A DNA stretch of 64,000 nucleotides. It comes from Curtobacterium sp. VKM Ac-1393 (lineage in GTDB: Bacteria; Actinomycetota; Actinomycetes; Actinomycetales; Microbacteriaceae). A program made the position numbers and the translations under genes. The notes under the pieces were generated by a model. That model made no database searches. It was not told where the DNA came from and saw only the letters and a program-made list of their open reading frames with translations. Below are positions 34,845 to 43,741 of the stretch, piece after piece. How positions within the stretch are numbered: the stretch's first letter is position 1; every line of letters starts with the position of its first letter. The stretch is taken from contig NZ_JADKRW010000006.1 in assembly GCF_015350995.1 (NCBI RefSeq), positions 248,001 through 312,000 of the forward strand, written 5' to 3'.

Positions 34845-35166
34845 CGCGTTCCTCTTCTCCGAGTGTTCGTACCAGGACACTCACACCTGGATCGTCGACC
34901 TGTCCATGAATCTGCATGTCGTACATCGCGCCGGCGACCATCCGGCCGATCTCCGTCTTGCCGACGTCGTCGGACGAGACCATCTCGGCTACCCAGACGA
35001 CCTGCTGCCACACGTACGCTCTGTCGATCACGCGCTGCTCTCGCCGCCACCGCATGAACGACCAGATCGTCGCCGTCGTGGTTCCTCCGAGCGCCAACAA
35101 CGACGCGACGATCGTCGCGACCGCCGCAGGCGGCCAGGCCGCGAGCTCCCCCGTCCCCGTCCCCAC
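34813..35166 (-). CDS. Small hypothetical single-span membrane protein
   Basis: I do not recognise this 117-residue protein. One membrane helix (about residues 13-34) is followed by an RWRREQR basic patch and a soluble domain. GAGAGGGGG precedes the GTG. Base composition is lower in GC and codon choice looser than in the flanking genes, which hints at recent acquisition. It pairs with the overlapping downstream gene; N-out membrane anchor plus charged cytosolic partner is all the sequence supports. Confidence 0.55.
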   Translation of the reverse strand: MGTGTGELAAWPPAAVATIVASLLALGGTTTATIWSFMRWRREQRVIDRAYVWQQVVWVAEMVSSDDVGKTEIGRMVAGAMYDMQIHGQVDDPGVSVLVRTLGEEERDATDVHAQDR

Positions 35167-35338
35167 CCGGTCCCCCTCTCGTCTCGCGACCCGGCCACGT
35201 CGAGAACGCTACGGATCCGCGTGACGCCGCCACGTGCCTCCCGACCGCGCTGTGGACGACGCCGGAAGCGGGCCGCTCTGTGGAGGGGAAACCCTGCGGA
35301 CCGACGCCGCCGGACGCAGACGGTTAGACTCGACCACC

Positions 35339-36679
35339 GTGATCGAACGCACCCGCATCGCCGACCTCGCTGCCCTCCCCGACGGCCCCGTCTCCGTGGC
35401 CGGATGGGTCGAGACCGTCCGAGACCAGAAGAAGGTGCAGTTCGTCGTCCTCCGCGACGAGTCCGGCGCCGTCCAGCTCGTGAACCCCGCCACGCGCGAG
35501 GCCGAGGACGGTGACGACGCAGCCCAGGCCGCGCTCGCCACCACCAACGAGATCTCGGGCCTCGCCCACGGCACCTTCATCCACGCCACCGGCACCCTGA
35601 AGCACGACGAGCGCGTCAAGCTCGGCGCCCTCGAGGTCAAGATCGGCTCGCTCCAGGTGGTGAGCGCTGCGATCGCGGAGACCCCGATCGCCGACGACTC
35701 GTCGCTCGACAAGCGGCTCGACTGGCGCTTCCTCGACCTGCGCAACCGCAAGCAGAACCTGATCTTCCGCATCCAGACCACGCTGGAGCACGCGTTCCGC
35801 ACCTACTGGGTGGACCGCGACTACATCGAGATCCACACGCCGAAGCTGATGGCGTCGGCGTCCGAGTCGCGCGCCGAGCTCTTCCAGCTCGAGTACTTCG
35901 AGACGACCGCCTACCTGGCGCAGTCGCCGCAGAACTTCAAGCAGATGGCGCAGCCGGCCGGCTTCGGTGCCGTGTTCGAGATCGCCGACGCGTTCCGCGC
36001 CGACCCCTCGTTCACGAGCCGGCACGCGACCGAGTTCACCAGCGTCGACGCCGAGTTCTCGTGGATCGAGTCCCACGAGGACGTCATGGCGATGCACGAA
36101 GAGGTCCTGGTCGCCGGCATCACGGCGGTCAAGGAGAAGTACGGCAAGGACATCGAGGAGGTCTTCGGCTTCGAGCTGCAGGTCCCCGCCACGCCGTTCC
36201 CCCGTGTGACCCTGGCCGAGGCCCGCAAGATCGTGGCCGACAGCGGACACGACGTCGTCCGTGCCGACGGCGACCTCGACCCCGAGGGCGAGCGCCGCGT
36301 CGCCGCCTGGGCCAAGGAGCACCACGGTTCCGAGTTCGTGTTCGTCACCGAGTACGACGCCTCGATCCGGCCGTACTACCACATGCGGAAGCCCGGCGAC
36401 CCGTCGCTCACGAACAGCTACGACCTCATCTTCAACGGCGCCGAGATCTCGACGGGCGCGCAGCGCGAGCACCGCGTCGACGTGCTCGAGGCGCAGGCCG
36501 TCGAGAAGGGCCTCGACCCCGAGGAGCTCGGCTGGTACCTCGACTTCTTCCGCTACGGCGTGCCGCCGCACGGTGGGTTCGGCATGGGCCTGGCGCGCGT
36601 GCTCATGCTCATGCTCGGCGAGCCGTCCATCCGCGAGGTCACGTACCTCTTCCGTGGCCCCACTCGTCTGACCCCGTAG
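35339..36679 (+). CDS. aspS: Aspartyl-tRNA synthetase, short archaeal-type
   Basis: This 446-residue class IIb synthetase has an N-terminal OB-fold (VSVAGWVETVRDQKKVQF) and a catalytic domain with motif 2 FRADPSFTSRHATEF near 220 and motif 3 GMGLARVLMLML near 420. It lacks the GAD insertion and is about 140 residues shorter than ordinary bacterial AspRS, placing it with the archaeal type. Such enzymes are often non-discriminating and charge tRNA-Asn as well for amidation by GatCAB; I cannot prove this here. TAGACT lies 8 nt before the GTG, indicating a leaderless message. Confidence 0.9.
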   Translation: MIERTRIADLAALPDGPVSVAGWVETVRDQKKVQFVVLRDESGAVQLVNPATREAEDGDDAAQAALATTNEISGLAHGTFIHATGTLKHDERVKLGALEVKIGSLQVVSAAIAETPIADDSSLDKRLDWRFLDLRNRKQNLIFRIQTTLEHAFRTYWVDRDYIEIHTPKLMASASESRAELFQLEYFETTAYLAQSPQNFKQMAQPAGFGAVFEIADAFRADPSFTSRHATEFTSVDAEFSWIESHEDVMAMHEEVLVAGITAVKEKYGKDIEEVFGFELQVPATPFPRVTLAEARKIVADSGHDVVRADGDLDPEGERRVAAWAKEHHGSEFVFVTEYDASIRPYYHMRKPGDPSLTNSYDLIFNGAEISTGAQREHRVDVLEAQAVEKGLDPEELGWYLDFFRYGVPPHGGFGMGLARVLMLMLGEPSIREVTYLFRGPTRLTP

Positions 36680-36691
36680 TCACCGTCGAAC

Positions 36692-36738
36692 GAGCAGAAG
36701 ACGCCGCCTCCGAGTTCCGGAGGCGGCGTCTTCTGCTC
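36692..36738. terminator. Strong hairpin terminator after aspS
   Basis: A perfect 21-bp stem starting GAGCAGAAGACGCCGCCTCC closes a 5-nt loop, beginning 12 nt after the aspS stop. It faces the convergent Dabb gene and can serve both strands. Confidence 0.8.
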
Positions 36739-36775
36739 ACTGGGCGCGAGCGCCGGGGCGGTCGGGAGGCCCGGC

Positions 36776-37069
36776 TCAGCTCTGCCAGTCGATGGCAGCC
36801 CGCCCCGTGACCAGTCCACGGATCTCGGCTGCGGCAGCCTGGTGGTCCGGGTGCACCTGGTACTCGTCGAGTCCCGCGAGGTCGTCGAACGTCGCGACGA
36901 CGGCGACGTCGCTGTTCTTCTCCGGGTAGGCGACGTTCTCGACGACCTCGAGCGAACGGATCGACCCGATCGTGCCGGTGAGGCCGGTCAGGAGTTCGCG
37001 GATGCGGGCGATGGTCGCCGCGCGGTCGAGGTCCTCGCGCAGGGTCCAGGCGACGACGTGGGAGATCAT
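36776..37069 (-). CDS. Dabb family (stress-responsive alpha/beta barrel) protein
   Basis: This 97-residue protein has the dimeric A/B barrel pattern: ISHVVAWTL at the N-terminus, DVAVVATFDDLAGLDEYQVHPDHQ near 54-77. Family members are small proteins or enzymes of varied function, and no catalytic assignment is possible. Its ATG overlaps the glutaredoxin stop (ATGA at 37066-37069), so it is translated from the same transcript. A half copy of the GGGAGGC element lies just beyond its stop. Confidence 0.8.
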   Translation of the reverse strand: MISHVVAWTLREDLDRAATIARIRELLTGLTGTIGSIRSLEVVENVAYPEKNSDVAVVATFDDLAGLDEYQVHPDHQAAAAEIRGLVTGRAAIDWQS

Positions 37070-37320
37070 GCGGAGGCACCGGCCTTCTCGAGGGCACGTG
37101 CGAGCCGGTCGGCGTCGACGTGCCAGTTGCTGTGGACGCGCCCGTCGACCAGGACGACGGGGATGTCCTCGGCGTACTCCTGACGGAGGGCGTCGTCGTC
37201 GAGGATCGAGCGCTCCTGCAGGGTCACGCCGGGGTGTTCGGCGACGACGCGTTCGACCACGGGTCGGGCGTCGTCGCAGAGGTGGCATCCGGGCTTCGTC
37301 AGGAACGTCACTGCGGGCAT
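37066..37320 (-). CDS. Glutaredoxin-like protein
   Basis: This 84-residue protein has a glutaredoxin fold with active site CHLC near residue 12 and the cis-proline segment EDIPVVLVDG near 51-60. It matches the short glutaredoxin-like (DUF836) group that probably reduces disulfides with mycothiol or another thiol in actinobacteria. TACGCT lies 6 nt before the ATG, so it heads a leaderless two-gene transcript with the Dabb gene. Confidence 0.85.
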   Translation of the reverse strand: MPAVTFLTKPGCHLCDDARPVVERVVAEHPGVTLQERSILDDDALRQEYAEDIPVVLVDGRVHSNWHVDADRLARALEKAGASA

Positions 37321-37346
37321 GGTCCCAGCGTAGCCCGGGAACACAA

Positions 37347-37368
37347 AAGCCCCGGCGAACCGGGGCTT
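37347..37368 (-). terminator. Terminator after the bS22 gene
   Basis: A 9-bp stem AAGCCCCGG with loop CGAA precedes a TTTTG run on the minus strand, 40 nt downstream of the bS22 gene. Confidence 0.75.
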
Positions 37369-37408
37369 CACGTGCGGGTCCTTCGACCCTGCGTAGACCT
37401 CTCTCGAT

Positions 37409-37507
37409 CTACTTCTTGTTACGACGCTGGTGACGCGTCTTGCGAAGGAGCTTGCGGTGCTTCTTCTTCGCCATGCGCTTGCGACGCTTCTTGATGACAG
37501 AACCCAT
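37409..37507 (-). CDS. 30S ribosomal protein bS22 (AURKAIP1/COX24 domain)
   Basis: This 32-residue, extremely basic protein ([16 protein letters not shown] then [16 protein letters not shown]) matches the tiny actinobacterial ribosomal protein bS22, which sits near the decoding centre of the small subunit. GAGGTCC precedes the ATG. It is too short for routine gene calling. It lies downstream of a BldC-like gene, a pairing common in actinobacteria. Confidence 0.92.
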   Translation of the reverse strand: MGSVIKKRRKRMAKKKHRKLLRKTRHQRRNKK

Positions 37508-37635
37508 GTGGACCTCGCTCGGACTGTGCTGATGTATCGGACACCGGGCCGTCGAGACCGCGGAAAATCAACCCGGCCGAGTCTACCGGAGGGCTGACGC
37601 GATGTCGAACGCGCTCGGAACGGACGTGCGTGCGT

Positions 37636-37830
37636 TCAGCCGACGTCTGCGATGCCACCGCGCAGCACGTCGGCGACGGCTGACTCGGGGACACGGAAGG
37701 ACCGGCCGAAACGGATGGCGGGGAGCTCACCTGCGTGGACCATCCGGTACACGGTCATCTTCGAGACACGCATCATCTCGGCGACCTCAGCGACGGTGAG
37801 GAAGCGCACGTCGTCGAAACTGCCGGTCAT
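37636..37830 (-). CDS. bldC: BldC-like MerR-type DNA-binding protein
   Basis: This 64-residue protein is a single winged-helix domain: LTVAEVAEMMRVSKMTVYRM near residues 11-30 and the wing FGRSFRVPESAV near 44-55. It lacks an effector domain, like BldC, which in Streptomyces binds direct repeats as head-to-tail multimers and controls development. Here the target genes are unknown. It precedes the bS22 gene by 128 nt. Confidence 0.85.
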   Translation of the reverse strand: MTGSFDDVRFLTVAEVAEMMRVSKMTVYRMVHAGELPAIRFGRSFRVPESAVADVLRGGIADVG

Positions 37831-37930
37831 GATCCGCCTTCGGTGGCTCGCACGCGATCCGCGCACGGGTTTGGTGTGACCTGTGTGGTCACTGGTAACT
37901 GTAGAGGCGCGTGCGACCCGGTGTCCAGGT

Positions 37931-38446
37931 TCAGTCGTCGTCGCCGCGGCGGGTGAACCGCTTGCGGCTGCGGTCGACGACGCGCTCCCAGCCGTGCTGG
38001 GCGCCGGAGATCGCCGCGGTGGCCCGGTAGGACGCCTCGGCCATGACACGCCCGAGCTCGGTCCCGACCTCGACCGTGGCCTTGCCGGCGACGCCGTTCC
38101 GACGGATCGACACCGGTTGGCCGTCCGGGGTCCACGCGGTCGTCGCGGGCATCCCGTCGGCGTCGACCGCACCGGTGAACGGCAGGACCCAGTCCTCCAA
38201 CGACACCAGCGGCTCGGGGTCGAGCCGGTAGAAGCGGTGCTGGCCTTCTTCTCGGCTGGTGACGAGCCCGATGTCGCGCAGGACGCGGAGGTGCTTCGAC
38301 ACCGTCGGCTGACTGACCCCGAGTCGTTCGACCAGCTGTCCGACGCTGAGTTCGCCACCGGTGACGTCCGACCCGTACGCGGCGAGGAGGGTCCCGAGCA
38401 GCTCGCGCCTCGTGGGGTCCGCCACGACGGAGAAGATGTCGGCCAT
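37931..38446 (-). CDS. ArsR-type winged helix transcriptional regulator
   Basis: This 171-residue protein starts with an ArsR-like winged helix (VVADPTRRELLGTL near 6-19, GVSQPTVSKHLRVLRDIGLV near 43-62) followed by a C-terminal extension of about 85 residues with no recognisable ligand-binding motif. The N-domain has no metal-binding cysteines. TAGCCT lies 7 nt before the ATG, marking a leaderless message. It is divergent from the trkH-trkA pair by 74 nt and could regulate it, though nothing in the sequence proves this. Confidence 0.82.
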   Translation of the reverse strand: MADIFSVVADPTRRELLGTLLAAYGSDVTGGELSVGQLVERLGVSQPTVSKHLRVLRDIGLVTSREEGQHRFYRLDPEPLVSLEDWVLPFTGAVDADGMPATTAWTPDGQPVSIRRNGVAGKATVEVGTELGRVMAEASYRATAAISGAQHGWERVVDRSRKRFTRRGDDD

Positions 38447-38520
38447 GCGGGCAAGGCTAGCCGGGGCACCGCGGATGTACCATGACGAACCGTCCCGGCC
38501 CATGTCCTCGGAGGCATACG

Positions 38521-39954
38521 ATGCTCGACCGCACCGAGCCGCTCCCGCGGCACGTGACCGTCCCCCGGCGACGGGTCGGCCGGATCGCCACGGTCTTGCG
38601 CTCGTCGCCGTCGCGCTTGGCGATCCTGGTGTTCATCGCCCTCATCTTCGTGTTCACGGTGCTGTTCATGACACCGTGGGCCGCCGCGGACCGTACCGGC
38701 ACCGGGTTCTCCGACGCGCTGTTCACGGCGGCGTCGGTGGTCTGCGTCACCGGACTCGCGACGGTCGACATGGCGACCCACTGGTCGGTGTTCGGCAAGG
38801 TCCTCGTGGTGATCGGCACGCAGATCGGTGCGGTCGGGGTCCTGACCTTCGCCTCGATCCTCGGGCTGTTCGTGACCCGCAAGCTCGGGCTCCGCGCGAA
38901 GCTGATGGCCGCCGGCGACTCCAACCCGCTCCGGACCCACCACGGGGCCGTCCCCGAGGGGCAGGCCGTCCGCCTCGGCGAGGTCGGCACCCTGCTCGCC
39001 ACGGTGGCTGTGAGCACCCTGTCGATCGAGATCGTCCTCGGCCTGCTGCTCCTGCCGTCGGTGCTGATCGCCGGCATCCCGTTCTGGACTGCCGTCGGCG
39101 ACTCCTTCTACTACGCGGCGATGGCGTTCACGAACACCGGCTTCTCGCCCAACGCGGACGGCCTCGACCCGTTCGCTCACGACTACTGGTTCCTGTCGCT
39201 CCTGATGCTCGGCGTGGTCGCCGGGTCCATCGGGTTCCCGGTCATCCGCGCCCTGACGAAGCAGCTCCGCACGCCGCGCCGCTGGCCGATCCACGTCAAG
39301 CTGACGCTGGCCACGAGCGCCGTCCTGCTCGTCGGTGGCGCGATCGTCTACACCGCACTCGAGGCCTCGAACCCGACGACCTTCGGCGAAGAAGGGGCGG
39401 GCCGGACCGCGTTCCAGGCGCTCTTCCTGTCGACGATGACCCGCTCCGGCGGCTTCTCGCTCGTCGACTTCGACCAGCTGAACGGGTCGAGCCTGCTCGT
39501 CACCGACATGCTCATGTTCATCGGCGGCGGCTCGGCGTCGACCGCCGGTGGCATCAAGGTCACGACGCTCGCCGTGCTGTTCCTGGCCGCGGTTGCCGAG
39601 GCCCGCGGCCGGCAGAGCATGGAGGCGTTCGGGCGCCGGATCCCCAGCGACGTGCTGCGAGTCGCGGTCGCCATCGTGCTCTGGGGCGCGACGATCGTGG
39701 CGGTCGCGACCGTCGTGCTCCTGCAGCTCACCGACGACTCGCTCGACCGTGTCCTGTTCGAGGTGATCTCGGCGTTCTCCACCAGCGGTCTGTCCTCTGG
39801 TGTGTCCGCAGACCTGCCCGAGTCCGGCAAGTACGTCCTGGCCGCCACCATGTTCCTCGGCCGGGTCGGTACAGTGACCATCGCCGCAGCCCTGGCCGCG
39901 AGTCAGAGCCGGCAACTGTTCCGCCGTCCCGAGGAGAGGCCGATCGTTGGCTGA
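38521..39954 (+). CDS. TrkH/KtrB-type potassium uptake channel subunit
   Basis: This 477-residue membrane protein has four repeated M1-P-M2 units. The selectivity-filter glycines are visible in VVCVTGLATVD, FTNTGFSPNADG, MTRSGGFSLVDF and FSTSGLSSG. It should admit K+ under control of the cytoplasmic RCK protein encoded next. GGAGG lies 6 nt before the ATG at 38521, which decides this start over an upstream ATG. The single glycine pattern fits KtrB slightly better than TrkH; both names remain possible. Confidence 0.9.
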   Translation: MLDRTEPLPRHVTVPRRRVGRIATVLRSSPSRLAILVFIALIFVFTVLFMTPWAAADRTGTGFSDALFTAASVVCVTGLATVDMATHWSVFGKVLVVIGTQIGAVGVLTFASILGLFVTRKLGLRAKLMAAGDSNPLRTHHGAVPEGQAVRLGEVGTLLATVAVSTLSIEIVLGLLLLPSVLIAGIPFWTAVGDSFYYAAMAFTNTGFSPNADGLDPFAHDYWFLSLLMLGVVAGSIGFPVIRALTKQLRTPRRWPIHVKLTLATSAVLLVGGAIVYTALEASNPTTFGEEGAGRTAFQALFLSTMTRSGGFSLVDFDQLNGSSLLVTDMLMFIGGGSASTAGGIKVTTLAVLFLAAVAEARGRQSMEAFGRRIPSDVLRVAVAIVLWGATIVAVATVVLLQLTDDSLDRVLFEVISAFSTSGLSSGVSADLPESGKYVLAATMFLGRVGTVTIAAALAASQSRQLFRRPEERPIVG

Positions 39955-40642
39955 CCGAACCCGCCCCCCGCACCCGATGGGTGCGATCAGTCACGACGCC
40001 CCGGTGCTCGTCATCGGTCTCGGCCGGTTCGGTGCCGCCACCGCCGGTCAGCTCGAGCGGCAGGACCGCGAGGTCCTGGTCGTCGACACCGACGCGGGCC
40101 TGGTGCAGAAGTGGTCCGACCGGGTCACGCACGCCGTGCAGGCCGATGCGACCGACATCGACGCGCTCCGGCAGATCGGTGCGCAGGACTTCGCGATCGC
40201 GGTCGTCGGCACCGGCAGCGACCTCGAGTCGAGCGTGCTGATCACCGCGAACCTGGTCGACCTCGGCATCCCGCAGATCTGGGCGAAGGCCATCAGCCGA
40301 TCGCACGGCACGATCCTGTCCCGCATCGGCGCGAACCACGTCGTCTACCCGGAACGCGAGGCCGGCGAGCGCACCGCACACCTGGTGTCGGGCCGCATGC
40401 TCGACTTCATCGAGTTCGACGACGACTTCGCGGTGGTCAAGATGTTCCCGCCGCGGGCGGTGCGCGGCAAGGACCTCGCGACCACGGTGATCCGCACGCG
40501 GTTCGGCCTGACGGTGCTCGGCATCAAGCCGCCGGGCAGCCCGTTCGTGCCGGCGACGCCGGAGAGCATCATCGGCGAGAACGACGTCATCATCGTGTCG
40601 GGTTCCGAGACGGACCTGGAGCGCTTCGCCGCCTACGAGTAG
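39947..40642 (+). CDS. TrkA/KtrA-type RCK potassium channel regulator
   Basis: This 231-residue protein has an RCK-N Rossmann domain (VIGLGRFGAATAGQL near 22-36, then VVDTD near 45) and an RCK-C domain ending IIVSGSETDLERF. It gates the TrkH/KtrB channel according to bound nucleotide. The TTG start overlaps the channel gene by 8 bp and has GAGGAGAGG upstream, so the two are translated together. It is convergent with proC, 15 nt away. Confidence 0.9.
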   Translation: MADRTRPPHPMGAISHDAPVLVIGLGRFGAATAGQLERQDREVLVVDTDAGLVQKWSDRVTHAVQADATDIDALRQIGAQDFAIAVVGTGSDLESSVLITANLVDLGIPQIWAKAISRSHGTILSRIGANHVVYPEREAGERTAHLVSGRMLDFIEFDDDFAVVKMFPPRAVRGKDLATTVIRTRFGLTVLGIKPPGSPFVPATPESIIGENDVIIVSGSETDLERFAAYE

Positions 40643-40657
40643 CCACACGAGCCGTGT

Positions 40658-41488
40658 CTAGGACGCGGCGATCTCCTCGGCGCGCGCGATCGCGGCACGT
40701 GAAGCGCGCAGGAACGTGTCGGACAGGTCCGCGTCCTGCAGCACGGCCACGGCCCGCTCGGTGGTGCCCTTCGGGCTCGTGACGGCGCGCCGCAGGTCGG
40801 CGGGCGCCCGGTCTGACCGGTCGAGCAGCTCGACGGCGCCGCGCAGCGTGCCCTGCACCATCGTGGCGGCCTGCTCGGGGGTGAAGCCGAGCGCCTCGGC
40901 GGCGCGCTGCCACTCCTCGACGAGCAGGAACACGTACGCCGGGCCGGATCCCGACACCGCGGACAACGCGTCGAGCTGTCCCTCGGGAACCTCGATGACC
41001 TCGCCCGAAGCGGTGAACACCGACGACGCGAGCGCGACGGCGTCAGCGTCGGCCGATGCACCGGCGCTGATCCCGGTCACGCCGTGGCCGACGCCGATGG
41101 GCGTGTTGGGGAGCGCGCGGACGACGCGGACGCCGGCGGGGACCCGCGACTCCATGCTCGCGGTGGTGGTGCCGACGGCGACGCTCACGAGGACCGCGCC
41201 GGGCTCGAGGTCGGCGGCGACCTCGTCGAGCAGGTCCGCGATCATGTACGGCTTCACGCCGACGACGACGAGCGCTGCGCCACGCACCGCTGCACGGTTC
41301 GCGTCGGGGTCGGTGTCGCTCGCGGTGGCGTCGAGCCCGCGAGCGCGGTGGGCAGCCGCGGACGCCTCGGACTTCGTCGTGAGGACCACGGTCGCCGGGT
41401 CGAGGCCCGCGGCGAGCAGGCCGTCGAGGACCGAGCCGGACATGGAGCCGACACCGAGCAAGGCGGTACGGGGCAGGTCGATCGTCAT
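40658..41488 (-). CDS. proC: Pyrroline-5-carboxylate reductase
   Basis: This 276-residue enzyme reduces pyrroline-5-carboxylate to proline. The NAD(P) loop LLGVGSMSGSVLDGL is at residues 10-24, and the catalytic region VRALPNTPIGVGHG near 122 and DALSAVSGSGPAYVFL near 170 are complete. TAGGGT lies 7 nt before the ATG, giving a leaderless message. It is divergent from the cation transporter gene. Confidence 0.95.
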   Translation of the reverse strand: MTIDLPRTALLGVGSMSGSVLDGLLAAGLDPATVVLTTKSEASAAAHRARGLDATASDTDPDANRAAVRGAALVVVGVKPYMIADLLDEVAADLEPGAVLVSVAVGTTTASMESRVPAGVRVVRALPNTPIGVGHGVTGISAGASADADAVALASSVFTASGEVIEVPEGQLDALSAVSGSGPAYVFLLVEEWQRAAEALGFTPEQAATMVQGTLRGAVELLDRSDRAPADLRRAVTSPKGTTERAVAVLQDADLSDTFLRASRAAIARAEEIAAS

Positions 41489-41552
41489 GCTCCCGACCCT
41501 ACCGACCGGCCTCGCCTAGGATCGTCTTCCAGATCGGGAGAAGGGGACAGCT

Positions 41553-42509
41553 GTGAGCGCTTCTGGAGGCACGAAGGCGATCCTCGCCGCACTCGGTGCG
41601 AACGTGGGGATCGCGATCGTGAAGTTCGTCGCGGCGGCGATCAGCGGGTCCGCGTCGATGCTGGCCGAGGGCGTGCACTCCCTGGCCGACTCCGCGAACC
41701 AGCTCCTCCTGCTGCTCGGCGGTCGCCGGGCCAGGCGCGCCGCCGACGAGGAGCACCCGTTCGGTTACGGCCGCGAGCGCTACGTCTACGCCTTCGTCGT
41801 CTCGATCATCCTGTTCTCCGTCGGTGGCGTCTTCTCGCTCTACGAGGGGATCGAGAAGCTCACCCACCCGCACCCGCTCGAGAACTGGTGGCTGCCGCTC
41901 GTCGTGCTCGTCATCGCGATCGGGCTCGAGGGCTTCTCGCTCCGCACCGCATTGAAAGAGGCCCGGCCGCAGAAGGGCTCGCAGAGCTGGGTGCAGTTCG
42001 TCCGCCGCGCCAAGGCGCCGGAGCTGCCCGTCGTCATGCTCGAGGACACCGCGGCGCTCCTCGGTCTGGTCTTCGCGCTGTTCGGCGTCGGGCTGACCGC
42101 GATCACCGGCAACGGGGTGTTCGACGCGATCGGCACGATCTGCATCGCCGCCCTGCTCATCGCGGTCGCGGTCGTGCTGGGCATCGAGACGAAGAGCCTG
42201 CTCGTCGGCGAGGGCGCGACCGCCGCCGACGTCGAGCGGATCAAGCACGCGGTGCTCGACGGCCCCGAGGTCGACTCGATCATCCACATCAAGACCCTGT
42301 ACCTGGGTCCCGACGAACTGATGGTCGGCGTGAAGGTCGCCGTCGACGGGGACCGCCGACTCGGGGACGTCGCCGCGGGCATCGACACGGTCGAGCACCG
42401 GGTGCGTTCCGCGGTGCCGATCGCCCGGGTGATCTACGTCGAACCCGACGTGCTCCGCACCGGCCCGCGCCCGCCGACCGAGGCGATCGTCATCCTGACC
42501 GCCGACTGA
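41553..42509 (+). CDS. Cation diffusion facilitator family transporter
   Basis: This 318-residue protein has six helices and a cytoplasmic C-terminal domain. The metal site residues are in HSLADSANQ near 42-50 and LEDTAALLG near 169, and HPFGYGRERYVYAF near 69 is the family signature. It probably exports a divalent metal such as zinc or manganese; the HxxxD/ExxxD sites favour neither alone. GGGAGAAGGGG lies upstream of the GTG. TAGGAT at 41517-41522 supplies the -10, leaving a short leader. Confidence 0.88.
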   Translation: MSASGGTKAILAALGANVGIAIVKFVAAAISGSASMLAEGVHSLADSANQLLLLLGGRRARRAADEEHPFGYGRERYVYAFVVSIILFSVGGVFSLYEGIEKLTHPHPLENWWLPLVVLVIAIGLEGFSLRTALKEARPQKGSQSWVQFVRRAKAPELPVVMLEDTAALLGLVFALFGVGLTAITGNGVFDAIGTICIAALLIAVAVVLGIETKSLLVGEGATAADVERIKHAVLDGPEVDSIIHIKTLYLGPDELMVGVKVAVDGDRRLGDVAAGIDTVEHRVRSAVPIARVIYVEPDVLRTGPRPPTEAIVILTAD

Positions 42510-42540
42510 GCACAGCGCGACAGCAGCGCTCGACAGCGCA

Positions 42541-42585
42541 CTCGACTCAGCGCCGCTCGACTCCGCGCCGCTCGACTCAGCGCCG
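42541..42585. repeat. 15-bp tandem repeat across the tadA stop
   Basis: CTCGACTCAGCGCCG occurs three times in tandem (42541, 42556, 42571; the middle copy has one change). The last copy contains the tadA stop (42577-42579 on the minus strand). Related CGACAGCGC runs continue to 42520. Confidence 0.85.
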
Positions 42586-43044
42586 CTCGGCGAAGAACGC
42601 GTCGAGCAGCGCGGCGCACTCCCGTTCGAGCACGCCGCCGACGACCTCGGACCGGTGCGGCAACCGCCGGTCCCGCGCGATGTCGTAGACGCTCCCGCTC
42701 GCGCCCGCCTTGGGGTCCCACGCACCGAACACGACCCGCGGCACGCGCGCCGCCAGGATCGCCCCGGCGCACATCGGACACGGCTCGAGGGTCACGACGA
42801 GCGTGTGCTCGTCGAGGTGCCAGTCCCCCGTCGCCGCGGCCGCGGCCCGGAGCGCGAGCACCTCGGCATGGGCGGTCGGGTCCTGCAGCGCTTCGCGTTC
42901 GTTCCGGCCGACGGCCACCACCGCTCCGTCACGGTCGAGCACCACCGCGCCGACGGGCACGTCGCCGGTCGCCAGGCACGCGCGGGCCTCGTCGAGCGCG
43001 CGTTCCATCGCCGGGACGAACGGGCGGGCAGCTGGCGCTTCCAC
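42577..43044 (-). CDS. tadA: tRNA-specific adenosine deaminase
   Basis: This 155-residue zinc enzyme converts A34 of tRNA-Arg(ACG) to inosine. The zinc and proton-shuttle motifs are HAEVLAL near 60 and PCPMCAGAI near 90. GGAGG lies 4 nt before the GTG at 43044, which decides this start. It is divergent from upp. The C-terminal codons lie in a 15-bp tandem repeat, so its tail sequence may vary between strains. Confidence 0.92.
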   Translation of the reverse strand: MEAPAARPFVPAMERALDEARACLATGDVPVGAVVLDRDGAVVAVGRNEREALQDPTAHAEVLALRAAAAATGDWHLDEHTLVVTLEPCPMCAGAILAARVPRVVFGAWDPKAGASGSVYDIARDRRLPHRSEVVGGVLERECAALLDAFFAERR

Positions 43045-43084
43045 GGGACCTCCTGGCGGTCGGCAGCACGGTAGGCTCGACCCT

Positions 43085-43720
43085 ATGCGAGTCCACGTCG
43101 CCGACCACCCGCTCATCACCCACAAGCTCTCGGTGCTCCGCGACCGGACCACACCCTCCCCCACGTTCCGCGCGCTGACCGAAGAGCTCGTCACGCTCCT
43201 CGCGTACGAGGCCACGCGGAACGTCCGGGTCACCGCGACGCCGATCGACACCCCGGTGGCGCACACCATGGGCGTCTCGATCGCCAAGCCGCGTCCGCTC
43301 GTCGTCCCGATCCTGCGTGCCGGGCTCGGCATGCTCGAGGGCATGGTCAAGCTCGTCCCGACGGCCGAGGTCGGGTTCCTCGGCATGGCCCGGAACGAGG
43401 AGACCCTCGAGCCGCAGACCTACGCCGAGCGCCTGCCCGACGACCTGACCGGCCGCCAGTGCTTCGTGCTCGACCCGATGCTCGCGACCGGTGGCACCCT
43501 CGCCGCCGCGATCGACTTCCTGTTCGCACGCGGTGCCGAAGAAGTCACGTGCGTGTGCATCCTCGGCGCCCCCGAGGGGCTCGCGATGGTCGAGCAGGCC
43601 GTCGGCGACCGCAACGTCTCGATCGTGCTCGGCGCCCTGGACGAGAAGCTCGACGAGAACGGCTACATCGTGCCCGGTCTCGGCGACGCCGGCGACCGTC
43701 TCTACGGTCTGGCCGAGTAG
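43085..43720 (+). CDS. upp: Uracil phosphoribosyltransferase
   Basis: This 211-residue salvage enzyme makes UMP from uracil and PRPP. The PRPP-binding loop [11 protein letters not shown] is near residues 129-139, and [10 protein letters not shown] near 75 and [16 protein letters not shown] at the C-terminus are typical. TAGGCT lies 7 nt before the ATG, so the message is leaderless. A palindromic element follows 22 nt after its stop. Confidence 0.96.
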   Translation: MRVHVADHPLITHKLSVLRDRTTPSPTFRALTEELVTLLAYEATRNVRVTATPIDTPVAHTMGVSIAKPRPLVVPILRAGLGMLEGMVKLVPTAEVGFLGMARNEETLEPQTYAERLPDDLTGRQCFVLDPMLATGGTLAAAIDFLFARGAEEVTCVCILGAPEGLAMVEQAVGDRNVSIVLGALDEKLDENGYIVPGLGDAGDRLYGLAE

Positions 43721-43741
43721 GCAGTCGACGTCACCCACGAT

